From positions 62,001 through 126,000 of the forward strand of contig PLDC01000015.1 in the NCBI GenBank assembly GCA_003134995.1: a DNA stretch of 64,000 nt. Direction: 5' to 3'. Every line of letters starts with the position of its first letter. Position 1 is the stretch's first letter. The notes beneath the pieces are model-generated. The model made no database searches and was not told where the DNA came from. It saw only the letters and a program-made list of their open reading frames with translations. Made by a program: the position numbers and the translations under genes. The stretch is from Acidobacteriaceae bacterium. Its GTDB lineage: Bacteria > Acidobacteriota > Terriglobia > Terriglobales > Acidobacteriaceae. Below are positions 8,117-15,699 of this stretch, piece after piece.

Positions 8117-8809
8117 ATGGCGAACGATCGGGAAAAAGAAGCGGCGGCGCGGGCTAGCTTGCAATTTATTAAAGATGGTCAGGTCGTCGGGCTGGGGACT
8201 GGGTCGACGGCGGCTTACTTCATCCAACTGCTTGGCGAGCAGGTGAAGAATGGGCTGCGGATTCGGGGCATTCCTTCCTCGGACCGTTCGCGGGAACAGG
8301 CGGCTGCGCTGGGGATTCCGCTCACGACTCTGGATGAATGTCAGATGATCGACGTGACCGTGGATGGCGCGGACGAAGTTGATCCGCAGTTGCGTTTGAT
8401 TAAAGGTGGCGGCGGGGCACTGCTGCGGGAAAAGATTGTGGCCTCGGCGACCAAGCAGCTTGTGATAGTGGCCGACGCGAGCAAGAGAGTTCCAGTGCTG
8501 GGAAGGTTTCCGCTTCCGGTGGAAGTAATCAAGTTCGCGCAGGCCTTGGTAGTGAAGGAGATTGAGGCACTGGGTGCGGAAGTTGGAGTGCGGCTGCGGG
8601 CCGATGGGAAACCGTTCTTGACGGACGAGAACAATCACATTCTTGATTGCCAGTTCGGGCAGATTCCAGATGCGGATGGTCTGGCGCGGCAGTTTAGCGA
8701 CATGCCGGGAGTGGTGGAACACGGTCTGTTTATTGGCATGGCTCGCGTTGTGTTAATCGCGAATGGTGACGAGGTTTCGGAATTGCGGGCTCAGCGATAC
8801 AAAGCTTGA
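8117..8809 (+). CDS. rpiA: Ribose-5-phosphate isomerase A
   Basis: Cytoplasmic isomerase of the non-oxidative pentose phosphate pathway, converting ribose 5-phosphate and ribulose 5-phosphate. At 230 residues it is full length. The phosphate loop GLGTGSTAAYFI is at about 28-39, DVTVDGADEVD carries the catalytic aspartates, and KGGGGALLREKIV holds the catalytic glutamate and lysine. It follows the DUF202 gene by 45 bases on the same strand. No oddity is seen. Confidence 0.97.
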   Translation: MANDREKEAAARASLQFIKDGQVVGLGTGSTAAYFIQLLGEQVKNGLRIRGIPSSDRSREQAAALGIPLTTLDECQMIDVTVDGADEVDPQLRLIKGGGGALLREKIVASATKQLVIVADASKRVPVLGRFPLPVEVIKFAQALVVKEIEALGAEVGVRLRADGKPFLTDENNHILDCQFGQIPDADGLARQFSDMPGVVEHGLFIGMARVVLIANGDEVSELRAQRYKA

Positions 8810-8810
8810 T

Positions 8811-8852
8811 CGCGGAGAGCGCTGAGAAAAGCCGCGGAGATCGCCGAGAAAA
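8811..8852. repeat. Two-copy direct repeat between rpiA and the PilZ gene
   Basis: Two 20-base copies (8811-8830 and 8833-8852), differing at two positions and spaced with a 22-base period, start CGCGGAGA and end GAGAAAA. They lie just after the rpiA stop. Purpose unknown. Confidence 0.7.
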
Positions 8853-8879
8853 TTAGTTAGCTATTATTGAAAATCAAGC

Positions 8880-9746
8880 ATGGCAAGCGGGGCACAGGCA
8901 CAAGGGTGGGATCAGCCTTCGCGGCGGCGCGGACTGCGCTACAACGTGCAGGCGCAACTGGATGTGACCGTGCTGCGTTCGGGCATTCCGGATACTTTGC
9001 CGGGACGATCGGTGAACCTGGGTGAAGGCGGACTGGCCGCGGTGTTGGCGGGAGAATTGCTGCCGGGCGAGGCGGTGGGAGTGGAGATTCGGTTTCCGAA
9101 GGCTGCGGATCCGCTGCGGACGCGGGCGCTGGTGCGGCATCACGACAGGCTACGGTCAGGACTGGAATTCGTGGGCATGACGTCGGAGCAGCAGGTGGCG
9201 ATTCGCGTGTGGGCGGGAGAAATGAAAGCCGAGCCTGAAGAAACGGTGCAGGCGGCGACTCCGGTCGGAACTACAGATGGGAAAGAATCCGAGAGTGGGG
9301 GATCGGGCGGTGCGCCGCCTCCTGTGCGCAATCGGCGTGGCCGGGGATGGATATTCCTTCTGGTATCGGCCGCGATCTTATTGGCCGTTTTGTGGTGGCA
9401 CTGGAATCGCGGGTGGGAAGATTTGGAGTCGGGCCTGCCTCAAAAGGCGCAACAGCCTCAGCCTCAGGCTCACGTTCCAGCCGAAGTGATGGAAAAGCTG
9501 GTGACGCACCGTGTGGATCCCGACTATCCTGAAGCGGCGCGGCCGGCGAATCTGCGAGGGATAATCGTTCTGGATGTGGTGGTGGGACGCGATGGTTCAG
9601 TACGGGATATGCACGCATTGAATGGTCCTGAGGTGCTGGCACAGGCTGCGATGGATGCTCTGCGCTGGTGGCGGTTCAAACCTTACCGCGTTGACGGTCA
9701 GCCGGCCGAAGTGGAGACGACCGTGGCGGTAGAGTTCAAGCCGTGA
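8880..9746 (+). CDS. PilZ-TonB fusion protein
   Basis: 288-residue protein with an N-terminal PilZ domain at about 16-100 (RRRGLRYNVQ, later SVNLGEGGLAAV, with arginines suited to c-di-GMP). A linker and one transmembrane helix at about 155-173 follow, then a C-terminal TonB domain at about 200-288 (YPEAARPANLRGIIVLDV, ending WWRFKPYRVDGQPAEVETTVAVEF). PilZ would lie in the cytoplasm and TonB in the periplasm. The layout suggests a TonB-like energy or contact protein controlled by c-di-GMP. It is alone on its strand apart from rpiA upstream. Confidence 0.85.
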   Translation: MASGAQAQGWDQPSRRRGLRYNVQAQLDVTVLRSGIPDTLPGRSVNLGEGGLAAVLAGELLPGEAVGVEIRFPKAADPLRTRALVRHHDRLRSGLEFVGMTSEQQVAIRVWAGEMKAEPEETVQAATPVGTTDGKESESGGSGGAPPPVRNRRGRGWIFLLVSAAILLAVLWWHWNRGWEDLESGLPQKAQQPQPQAHVPAEVMEKLVTHRVDPDYPEAARPANLRGIIVLDVVVGRDGSVRDMHALNGPEVLAQAAMDALRWWRFKPYRVDGQPAEVETTVAVEFKP

Positions 9747-9747
9747 C

Positions 9748-9862
9748 AGCTTCGGGCTCTCGGCTTCCGGCCCTACATCTCTCTTAAAGTTCCTGTTTCC
9801 GATCCCCAACAAATAAGCCTTCGATAAAGATCAGCGGCGGGAGCCGGAAGACCGAAGCCCGG
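9748..9862. repeat. Inverted heptamer-array element
   Basis: Left array at 9750-9773 in 7-base steps (CTTCGGG, CTCTCGG, CTTCCGG) and right array at 9841-9862 in inverted sense (GAGCCGG, AAGACCG, AAGCCCGG) flank a core of about 67 bases. It sits between the PilZ-TonB gene and the convergent membrane-protein gene. It follows the same plan as elements at 57041-57216, 58360-58440 and 61984-62087, with a different unit. Confidence 0.5.
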
Positions 9863-9871
9863 ATGCCGGGT

Positions 9872-10315
9872 CTACCGCTGTTTGCGCAGGGCATTCAGAA
9901 TGATGATGCCGCTGACTGCGAAGGAGACAACGGCGCCGAGCGCGACGACGAGTACGGACCCTTCATTGAGGTGAAGGATGTCTGCGAATAAGGCGCCGAT
10001 TGCGCAGATCACGCCAAGCGCATTGAGCCACAGCGGACCTCGAGCGGAGGAGGCTCGAACTCCAGAAAGGTTCGGACGTAAGCGCAGTTGCAGAAGCAAT
10101 GCTGCCACGCCGATGGCTGCGACCACGACTAAAGCCAGGGGACTCAAGAACGCTCCGCGGCTGGTGTAGAGAATAACCAGGGCCAAAGCCGCAAGCAGCA
10201 ATCCAGCGGCGATGATGGTCGCGCTGCGCGGCCGAGGTCTAGGTTCGGAGGTGGAGGGATCGTCGGGCACGAAGGTTCGTCCTAGATTTATACAGGCGTG
10301 CGGAGAGCTTTTCAA
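9872..10315 (-). CDS. Small four-helix membrane protein of unknown function
   Basis: 147 residues with a polar, proline-rich N-terminus (DDPSTSEPRPRPRS) and four hydrophobic segments: around 32-50, 55-75, 94-113 and 119-140. The second segment ends in a basic loop. No family is recognised. It lies downstream of the LuxR-type regulator on the same strand with a 25-base gap, so the two may be cotranscribed. The exact start is uncertain because internal starts are few. Confidence 0.6.
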   Translation of the reverse strand: MKSSPHACINLGRTFVPDDPSTSEPRPRPRSATIIAAGLLLAALALVILYTSRGAFLSPLALVVVAAIGVAALLLQLRLRPNLSGVRASSARGPLWLNALGVICAIGALFADILHLNEGSVLVVALGAVVSFAVSGIIILNALRKQR

Positions 10316-10340
10316 TTAGAGCACGCTCGTTCGACTTCCT

Positions 10341-11072
10341 TTAGGAAGCTGGCGCTGCGTCGCTCATGCCGGCGAGCCATTCCGCGCGCGAGGGTTCGCC
10401 ATGGTTGACGGCGTAGAGCACGAGTTCGACCCGCGATGAGATTCCCAGCTTGTCAAAGATGCGGAACAGATACTTCTTAACAGTGTGCTCGCTGAGGCTG
10501 AGTTCGCGGGCAGTCTCGCGGTTGCTGAGACCTTCGGCGACGAGGGCCACAACCTGTTCCTCCCGCGGGGTAAGCAGTTGGCTCCCGCTGGAGTTGAGCA
10601 CGCGCAGTGACGGCACCTCGGAGATCAGGTCGAGCAGGAATGTCATCTGCTCGGTGTTGGCCCAGACCTGACCACCGGCGACCCTCTGGATGCATCGGCA
10701 TAGAAGCCGGAAGTGCGTATCCGAAATGCAGAAAATGCCGCGGGCGCCGGAGCGGAAAGCGCTGGCCACCAGTTCGCGATCGTAGGATTCAACCAACAAC
10801 ACCTTGGCAATCTCCGGGTGAACAAGGTGAACGCGGCGCATCGCGGCCATCTGATTGGCGACGCTCACGGAGTGATTCAACGAGAGAACCACGACTTTAG
10901 CCGCAGTGGAAGCCATCGCCTGAAGAATTGATGCGAAGTCGACCGGGCAGGTAGAAATTCGAAATTCGGACCGGCGGCGCAGGGCGCCAGTGAGAAGTTG
11001 TGCTTGCATCCGATTGGAGTCCGCAACCAGAACGGTGATTGCGGGTGAAACGGCGGCAGAGGACGAATTCAT
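10341..11072 (-). CDS. LuxR/NarL-type regulator with degenerate receiver
   Basis: 243-residue DNA-binding response-regulator-like protein. The receiver-like domain (about 10-130) keeps the first acidic residue (VLVADSNRM), but the strand that normally ends with the phosphorylated aspartate reads VVVLSLNHS, so the acceptor is missing. The C-terminal LuxR helix-turn-helix (about 165-225) is intact: LTPREEQVVALVAEGLSNRETARELSLSEHTVKKYLFRIF. It is divergent from the exopolysaccharide genes and is a likely local regulator acting without phosphorylation. The function of the receiver is not known. Confidence 0.88.
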   Translation of the reverse strand: MNSSSAAVSPAITVLVADSNRMQAQLLTGALRRRSEFRISTCPVDFASILQAMASTAAKVVVLSLNHSVSVANQMAAMRRVHLVHPEIAKVLLVESYDRELVASAFRSGARGIFCISDTHFRLLCRCIQRVAGGQVWANTEQMTFLLDLISEVPSLRVLNSSGSQLLTPREEQVVALVAEGLSNRETARELSLSEHTVKKYLFRIFDKLGISSRVELVLYAVNHGEPSRAEWLAGMSDAAPAS

Positions 11073-11579
11073 CTAGCAGTCTCCAAGAAAAAGATTAGAG
11101 AGCGTCCTGATGGTATGGGCGAGCGGGAGAGTACTCAAGGAAACTTGTCACAAAATTTGTCGTGAGATTTTCAAATCGGGAAAAAAGAGGGTGACGCTGT
11201 GGAAAATGATGGCAGTTTGGAGGAAAGCTATGGAAGTCTCCAGTGAATCTCGGAGAAAACCCCGGAGTAGCGCGGTTCGGCGCGCGTATCTCAGTCTTCG
11301 GTCTTGAGCGGGGTGTGATGCAGTGAACATGCAAGTCTACTTTCGTGGGTACGCCGTCCGGAGATAGTCTTATGGCCCTAACTGAGCCGCTGCTCGGGAA
11401 GAAAACCCGTGATGCATCGGTGTTCCGGTGCTTTTCTGACGCAAGTCCGGAATACCACGTTGGTAGACGGAACTTCCTATGTCTTGTTGTGAATTCGGCA
11501 CCGCGATACCTTGCATAAAGAGAGCCGTGGAAATGACGGAGCTCTCGGAATCCAGGGAAAAATAGAGCCGATTACTGCG
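11073..11579. other. Long leader region of the exopolysaccharide operon
   Basis: 507 bases between the divergent regulator and the Wza-like gene. It contains A/T-rich sequence near 11140-11200 with two direct repeats of TTGTC followed by A-rich and T-rich runs, suited to regulator binding, and the structured RNA candidate at 11397-11477. A frame opening at 11511 merely extends the Wza-like gene upstream and lacks a signal peptide start. Confidence 0.6.
11397..11477 (+). ncRNA. Candidate c-di-GMP-I (GEMM-I-like) riboswitch
   Basis: Closing helix GGAAG (11397-11401) pairs with CTTCC (11473-11477). Inside are GAAAACC (compare GCAAACC of GEMM-I), a hairpin GCATCGG/CCGGTGC (11414-11431) with loop TGTT, the GEMM hallmark GACGCAA (11438-11444), and a second arm CCG/CGG with inner TACCA/TGGTA (11447-11470), ending GGTAGaCGG as in GEMM-I. 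The GNRA loop and its receptor are both absent, as if lost together. It lies about 100 bases upstream of the polysaccharide export gene. Assigned by eye; a covariance search is needed. Confidence 0.45.
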
Positions 11580-12371
11580 ATGAAGCCCTTTATTGGCTGG
11601 ACAAGAGTTGTGGTAATGAGCGCGATGACTTTACAGCTTTGCGTGGCCGCATTCGCCCAGGAGCAAAAGCGGGAGCAGGACCTGGGAGCTAGCCTACAGT
11701 CTTCTCCAACTGGCCTAACCGGGGCTGGGACAGGGAGCACAGGAATGGCGGCTGCTAAGCCTGGGAAAGCGGACGGCATGGGAAATCCTCGGCTCGAAGG
11801 GGAACGCCGTCCGCTTTACCGGCTCAACCAGAGCGACGTAGTCACATTGAGCTTCAGCTTGTCTCCAGAGTTCGATCAAACGCTCACCATACAACCTGAC
11901 GGCTATGTCACCCTGAAGGATGCGGGGCCGGTGATCGCGCAGGGGCTTACGCTGGAGGAGTTCCGGCTGGCCGTGGGGCGGGCTTACACAGGATATTTGC
12001 ACGCTCCGCAGATAGCGGTGGCCCTGAAGGAGTTTGAGCATCCATATTTCGTGGCGGGCGGAGAAGTCGGAAAGCCCGGCAAGTACGAGTTGCGGTCGGA
12101 CACAAGCATTATTGAGGCCGTGCAGATCGCGGGTGGATTTACTCATGAGGCGAAGCATTCACAGGTAGTTTTGTTTCGGCGCGTGAGCGAGGACTTGGTG
12201 GAGGCGCACCTTTTCAACCTTAAACAGATGTTGAAAGAACGACGCCTTGGGGAGGATCCTCAGTTGCGCCCCGGCGACCTGGTCTTTGTTCCGCAAAATT
12301 CCATCTCGAAGATCGAACGGTTTCTCAGCAAGCCTTCCTTAAGCATGTATGTGAGCTCCACGCAGTTTTAG
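11580..12371 (+). CDS. Wza-like polysaccharide export protein
   Basis: Outer-membrane or periplasmic polysaccharide export protein of 263 residues. ATG 11580 gives a signal peptide (MKPFIGWTRVVVMSAMTLQL, cleavage likely after CVAAFA). The Poly_export domain begins at YRLNQSDVVTLSFSL (about 76-90) with PDGYVTLKDAGPV, followed by an SLBB-type segment FVAGGEVGKPGKYELRSDTS and a closing LRPGDLVFVPQNS. No lipobox cysteine is seen. It is the first gene of the locus after the leader RNA and is followed 23 bases later by the Wzz-like gene. Confidence 0.9.
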   Translation: MKPFIGWTRVVVMSAMTLQLCVAAFAQEQKREQDLGASLQSSPTGLTGAGTGSTGMAAAKPGKADGMGNPRLEGERRPLYRLNQSDVVTLSFSLSPEFDQTLTIQPDGYVTLKDAGPVIAQGLTLEEFRLAVGRAYTGYLHAPQIAVALKEFEHPYFVAGGEVGKPGKYELRSDTSIIEAVQIAGGFTHEAKHSQVVLFRRVSEDLVEAHLFNLKQMLKERRLGEDPQLRPGDLVFVPQNSISKIERFLSKPSLSMYVSSTQF

Positions 12372-12394
12372 CAGAACGGCCCAAGTCAATCCAA

Positions 12395-13894
12395 ATGCCA
12401 GACCAGGATCCAGCGCGAAGGGTAGAAGAACCGGTGTCGCCGACCATGCGGGAGTTGGTAATGGTCCTATTCCGGCAGCGAAGAATTTTTGTCGGCGTCG
12501 CTGGGTTGGTCTTCATCCTGTCTGTGGTATATGCGTTTGCCGGGGCTACTTATCGGGCGCAGATTCGCGTGCTCGTGCGGCGGGGACGCGCCGATCCTCC
12601 GGTGGCTGCGCAAGAGAATGCTCCGCCCGATTTTTCCAGGGTAGAAGTCACTGAGGAAGAGCTGAATTCAGAAGTGGAACTGCTGAAGGACGACGATGTT
12701 TTGCTCCGCGTAGTTGAGGCCAATGACTTGGCTTCACACGACTGGTTGCGATGGTTCCGGCCTAATGAAGAGCAAGCGGCGCGTGCAGAGCGGGCGGCGA
12801 GAAAGCTTTCCAAGCGGCTGGACGTGGAGCCCCTCAAGAAAACCAATCTGATCGCTGTGAGTTATGACGCCTCTGATCCGCAAGTGGCGGCTCATGTGCT
12901 GCAATCGCTGGCCACTGTCTACCTCGACAAGCATATGGAGGTCCACAGGCCAGGCGGACAACTGCATTTCTTCGATCGGCAGACTGGAGAATCGCGCCGG
13001 CAATTGGAAGAGGCGAACAAAAAGCTTGTGGATTTCACGAAGAGCCGTGGCGTAGTAATGGCTGCGCAGCAACGTGATCTGGCACTGCAACGCGTTGACG
13101 AACTGGAGACGGCTTACCAGCAAACCCAGGTGGAGATGTCGGAGACCGAGCGTCGAGTGCAAGAACTTTATGGGCAGTTGGCAAAGTTGCCCGAGCGGAC
13201 CACTACCCAGATCCGCACCGCGGACAATCCGGAGCTGTTGCGGGCATTGAAGGCAACCCTGCTGGATCTGGAGTTGAAGAAGACTCAGTTGCTAACCAAG
13301 TTTGAGCCGAATCACCGTCTGGTGCAGGAAGTCGAGCAGCAAATCATTCAAGCCAAGGCTGCGATCACGGCCGAGAAGTTGACCCCTCTGCACGATGAAA
13401 CCACAGACCAGAATCCAAACTACGAGTGGGCCAGGGCGGAGATGCAGAAGGCGGGAGTTGAGATGAAGGGATTGGAGGCGCGACAGGCGACGACAAACGC
13501 CCGCTTGGCGGTATATCGGATTCGGGCGCGCCAACTGGGCGAGGATGCGATCGTCCAGGACGATCTGACCGGCGGCGCGAAAGCGGCGCAGGAAAATTAC
13601 CTGCTTTATGTGAAGAAACGCGAAGAAGCACGAATGGGCGACGCGCTGGACGAAGGCGGCATTGTCGATGTAGCCATCGCTGAGCAGCCGATTGTGCCGG
13701 CCCTGCCAGTGTGGCCAGCGGGTGTAGTGCTTTTTGGAGGCCTTGTAGCCGCTTTGACTTCGGGCACGGGAGCGGCGTTCGCGGCAGATTATTTAGATCC
13801 TGCTTTGCGCACACCGGAAGATGCGCTTGGGTGTTTGGAAATTCCGGTCCTAGCATCGCTACCAAAAGGAACGGGCAGGCGGTTATCCGCCTGA
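12395..13894 (+). CDS. Wzz/GumC-type chain-length protein
   Basis: 499-residue inner-membrane polysaccharide copolymerase. A first transmembrane helix at about 27-47 follows a short cytoplasmic tail. A long periplasmic region has heptad-rich coiled coils (about 190-300 and 330-400), and a second helix is near 440-465 (LPVWPAGVVLFGGLVAALTSG). The C-terminus is short and has no kinase domain; the next gene supplies a separate kinase-like protein. The length suits GumC/ExoP-type proteins without the fused kinase. It would control chain length of the exopolysaccharide. Confidence 0.88.
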   Translation: MPDQDPARRVEEPVSPTMRELVMVLFRQRRIFVGVAGLVFILSVVYAFAGATYRAQIRVLVRRGRADPPVAAQENAPPDFSRVEVTEEELNSEVELLKDDDVLLRVVEANDLASHDWLRWFRPNEEQAARAERAARKLSKRLDVEPLKKTNLIAVSYDASDPQVAAHVLQSLATVYLDKHMEVHRPGGQLHFFDRQTGESRRQLEEANKKLVDFTKSRGVVMAAQQRDLALQRVDELETAYQQTQVEMSETERRVQELYGQLAKLPERTTTQIRTADNPELLRALKATLLDLELKKTQLLTKFEPNHRLVQEVEQQIIQAKAAITAEKLTPLHDETTDQNPNYEWARAEMQKAGVEMKGLEARQATTNARLAVYRIRARQLGEDAIVQDDLTGGAKAAQENYLLYVKKREEARMGDALDEGGIVDVAIAEQPIVPALPVWPAGVVLFGGLVAALTSGTGAAFAADYLDPALRTPEDALGCLEIPVLASLPKGTGRRLSA

Positions 13895-13904
13895 CGGAGA
13901 TGAG

Positions 13905-14630
13905 ATGAGCGCGAACGCGGATGTGTTGCGAAGATCTGAACCGAGAAAATCTGAACTGATAAGTTCTACGGCACAGGAAACACCATTTTTGCGGGTGGAT
14001 CCTTCCCGCGAAACTCACCGGTGGAACCCTGAGGACTTCGCACGCGAACAAATCCGGGGCTTGGTAAGGCGGATTTTTTTTGTGACTGGAGCGCAACCGG
14101 TGAAGCAGATCGTCTTCAGCGCAGTAGAGCCGAACTCCGATGTAGCCCACATTTGCGATCAAGTGGGGCGCGCGCTGGCGTTGGAGACGCGCGCTGATAT
14201 CGCCATTGTGGGCCGCGAAAGGCGGGTCGAGCCGATGACTCGTCCTCATTTCCACCATGCAAGGAGTGGTGCGATCAAGACCCGGTCAACGCGAGAGGCG
14301 AATAACCTGTGGCGCGTGCCAGGATTCGGAGCGTGCGAATGCACGGAGAATTTGGGAACGGGAGCGTATTGGCTTTCCTGCCTCGCTGAACTGCGAAATG
14401 AGTTCGAGTATGCGGTCATTCACGGAGCTGTAGCGGGAATTTCAAGCGAGGCCGAAGTGCTGGGGCGGCTGGCGGACGGAATCATCCTCGTGCTTGAGGC
14501 TCACAGCACACGGAGAGCGACCGCTCGAAAGATCAAACAGACTCTGGAAGGTGCGCAGGCTCGAATCTTGGGAACGGTGCTCAGTGAGAGAAGATTTCCG
14601 ATTCCGGATCAAATTTATCGGCGGCTGTAG
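13905..14630 (+). CDS. CpsD/BY-kinase-like protein lacking the P-loop
   Basis: 241 residues, placed directly after the Wzz-like gene where a CpsD-type tyrosine kinase normally sits. The segment QIVFSAVEPNSDVAHICDQV aligns with the expected Walker A region (usually TSxxPGEGKS) but has no GKS/T. A later strand ADGIILVLEAHSTRRATARK matches the Walker B' and following helix region of the family. No C-terminal tyrosine cluster is visible. It is probably inactive as a kinase and may act as an assembly partner of the Wzz protein. Confidence 0.65.
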   Translation: MSANADVLRRSEPRKSELISSTAQETPFLRVDPSRETHRWNPEDFAREQIRGLVRRIFFVTGAQPVKQIVFSAVEPNSDVAHICDQVGRALALETRADIAIVGRERRVEPMTRPHFHHARSGAIKTRSTREANNLWRVPGFGACECTENLGTGAYWLSCLAELRNEFEYAVIHGAVAGISSEAEVLGRLADGIILVLEAHSTRRATARKIKQTLEGAQARILGTVLSERRFPIPDQIYRRL

Positions 14631-14789
14631 GTAGCTGCAACAACTCCGCGTAAGAGATCGATTGTGTGGAAGCGCATGCTCTGATTCCTTAGAAGCGTTT
14701 TTTGGGTAGCAATTACTTGCCGTAAGTTTTATTGCGCCCTACGAGTTTAAGACTGTGCGAATGAAAACTGGAACAGCAAATGGGACTCA

Positions 14790-15362
14790 ATGAGCGGTAG
14801 CTATGGAGTTCCGGTGACTGGCGTGGTTTTCTCGCCAGCAACGCAGCCGCGGTTGGTCGCAATGCCCACACCGCCGCAATGGTTTGCAGTGCAGACGCGG
14901 TACCGGTTCGAGAAAAAAGTAGTGGCACAGCTCAACCAAAAGCGCTGCGAAGTCTACCTCCCATTGCTTACCGAACACCACGCCTGGAGCGATCGCGCGA
15001 AGGCGGTGACGACCCCTGTGTTCCCGGGATATGCGTTTGTGCGAATCGATCAGTCCTCGGTGGCGCGGCAGGCAGTGTTGAAAACCGCAGGCCTGATCGG
15101 CTTCGTCAGCTTCGGCGGGAAGGTTCCACCGGTGCCGCCGAAGCAGATTGAAGATCTGCAATTGTTGCTGCAAGAGAAAGGCCTTTTCTCCCTGCACGCG
15201 TTTGTCCACGCAGGGCAGCGCGTGCGAATCCGGGGCGGCTGCCTGCACGGATTGGAAGGCGTGCTGGTGCAACATGAGAAGGGAAAGCTGATGATTTCAA
15301 TTGAATCGATCCAGCGCTCACTGGCGATTGAGATCCAGGGATACCAGTTGGAACTGATCTGA
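14790..15362 (+). CDS. NusG-like transcription antiterminator (UpxY/RfaH type)
   Basis: 190-residue NusG paralogue. The NGN domain is at about 28-130 (QWFAVQTRYRFEKKVVAQLN, PVFPGYAFVRID). The KOW region follows at about 138-185 (GQRVRIRGGCLHGLEGVLVQ). It is specialised rather than housekeeping: it is inside the polysaccharide locus and lacks a secE neighbour. Such proteins let RNA polymerase read through long surface-polysaccharide operons, here the genes from 15700 to 21783. An N-terminal extension of about 25 residues is of unknown use. Confidence 0.9.
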   Translation: MSGSYGVPVTGVVFSPATQPRLVAMPTPPQWFAVQTRYRFEKKVVAQLNQKRCEVYLPLLTEHHAWSDRAKAVTTPVFPGYAFVRIDQSSVARQAVLKTAGLIGFVSFGGKVPPVPPKQIEDLQLLLQEKGLFSLHAFVHAGQRVRIRGGCLHGLEGVLVQHEKGKLMISIESIQRSLAIEIQGYQLELI

Positions 15363-15699
15363 CGTGTCTTCCCATTTTTTTCATACCGGCCACGCGAAGC
15401 CCCACGGGACCGACTGGGCTGCGCGGTTAATTCCCGGAGCAGCATTCGCCTGCGACCGGAGACGGCCACAGCGAGAAGTCGGGGAGAATTTAGCATCTCC
15501 ATTTTTGTGCAACACTCCATCGCCGCGGCACGGAGGGAAGAACGCCGCGAACCCGCTCCCCCCTCGGTGGCGACCCGGCCAGAGTTGGGTGCGATCAGCG
15601 CTGGTGCGGGTCGCCGGCATTTTGCACTCCGGCGCACTAATGGCATCGCGATGGGCCGAAAGAGAAGGCAATCAACATGGCACTCGTGCCGTCGGCGGC
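15363..15699. other. Segment before the sugar transferase, coding status unclear
   Basis: The sugar-transferase frame stays open through these 337 bases back to 15364, but the translation (arginine/proline-rich, no hydrophobic helices) does not look like the membrane domain expected there. No other frame shows a protein either. I treat it as leader or eroded sequence. Confidence 0.45.

Noticed and set aside
9750-9773. Terminator for the PilZ-TonB gene
   Set aside because: The symmetry is distributed over arrays with no T-run and a 67-base core, not a compact stem-loop.
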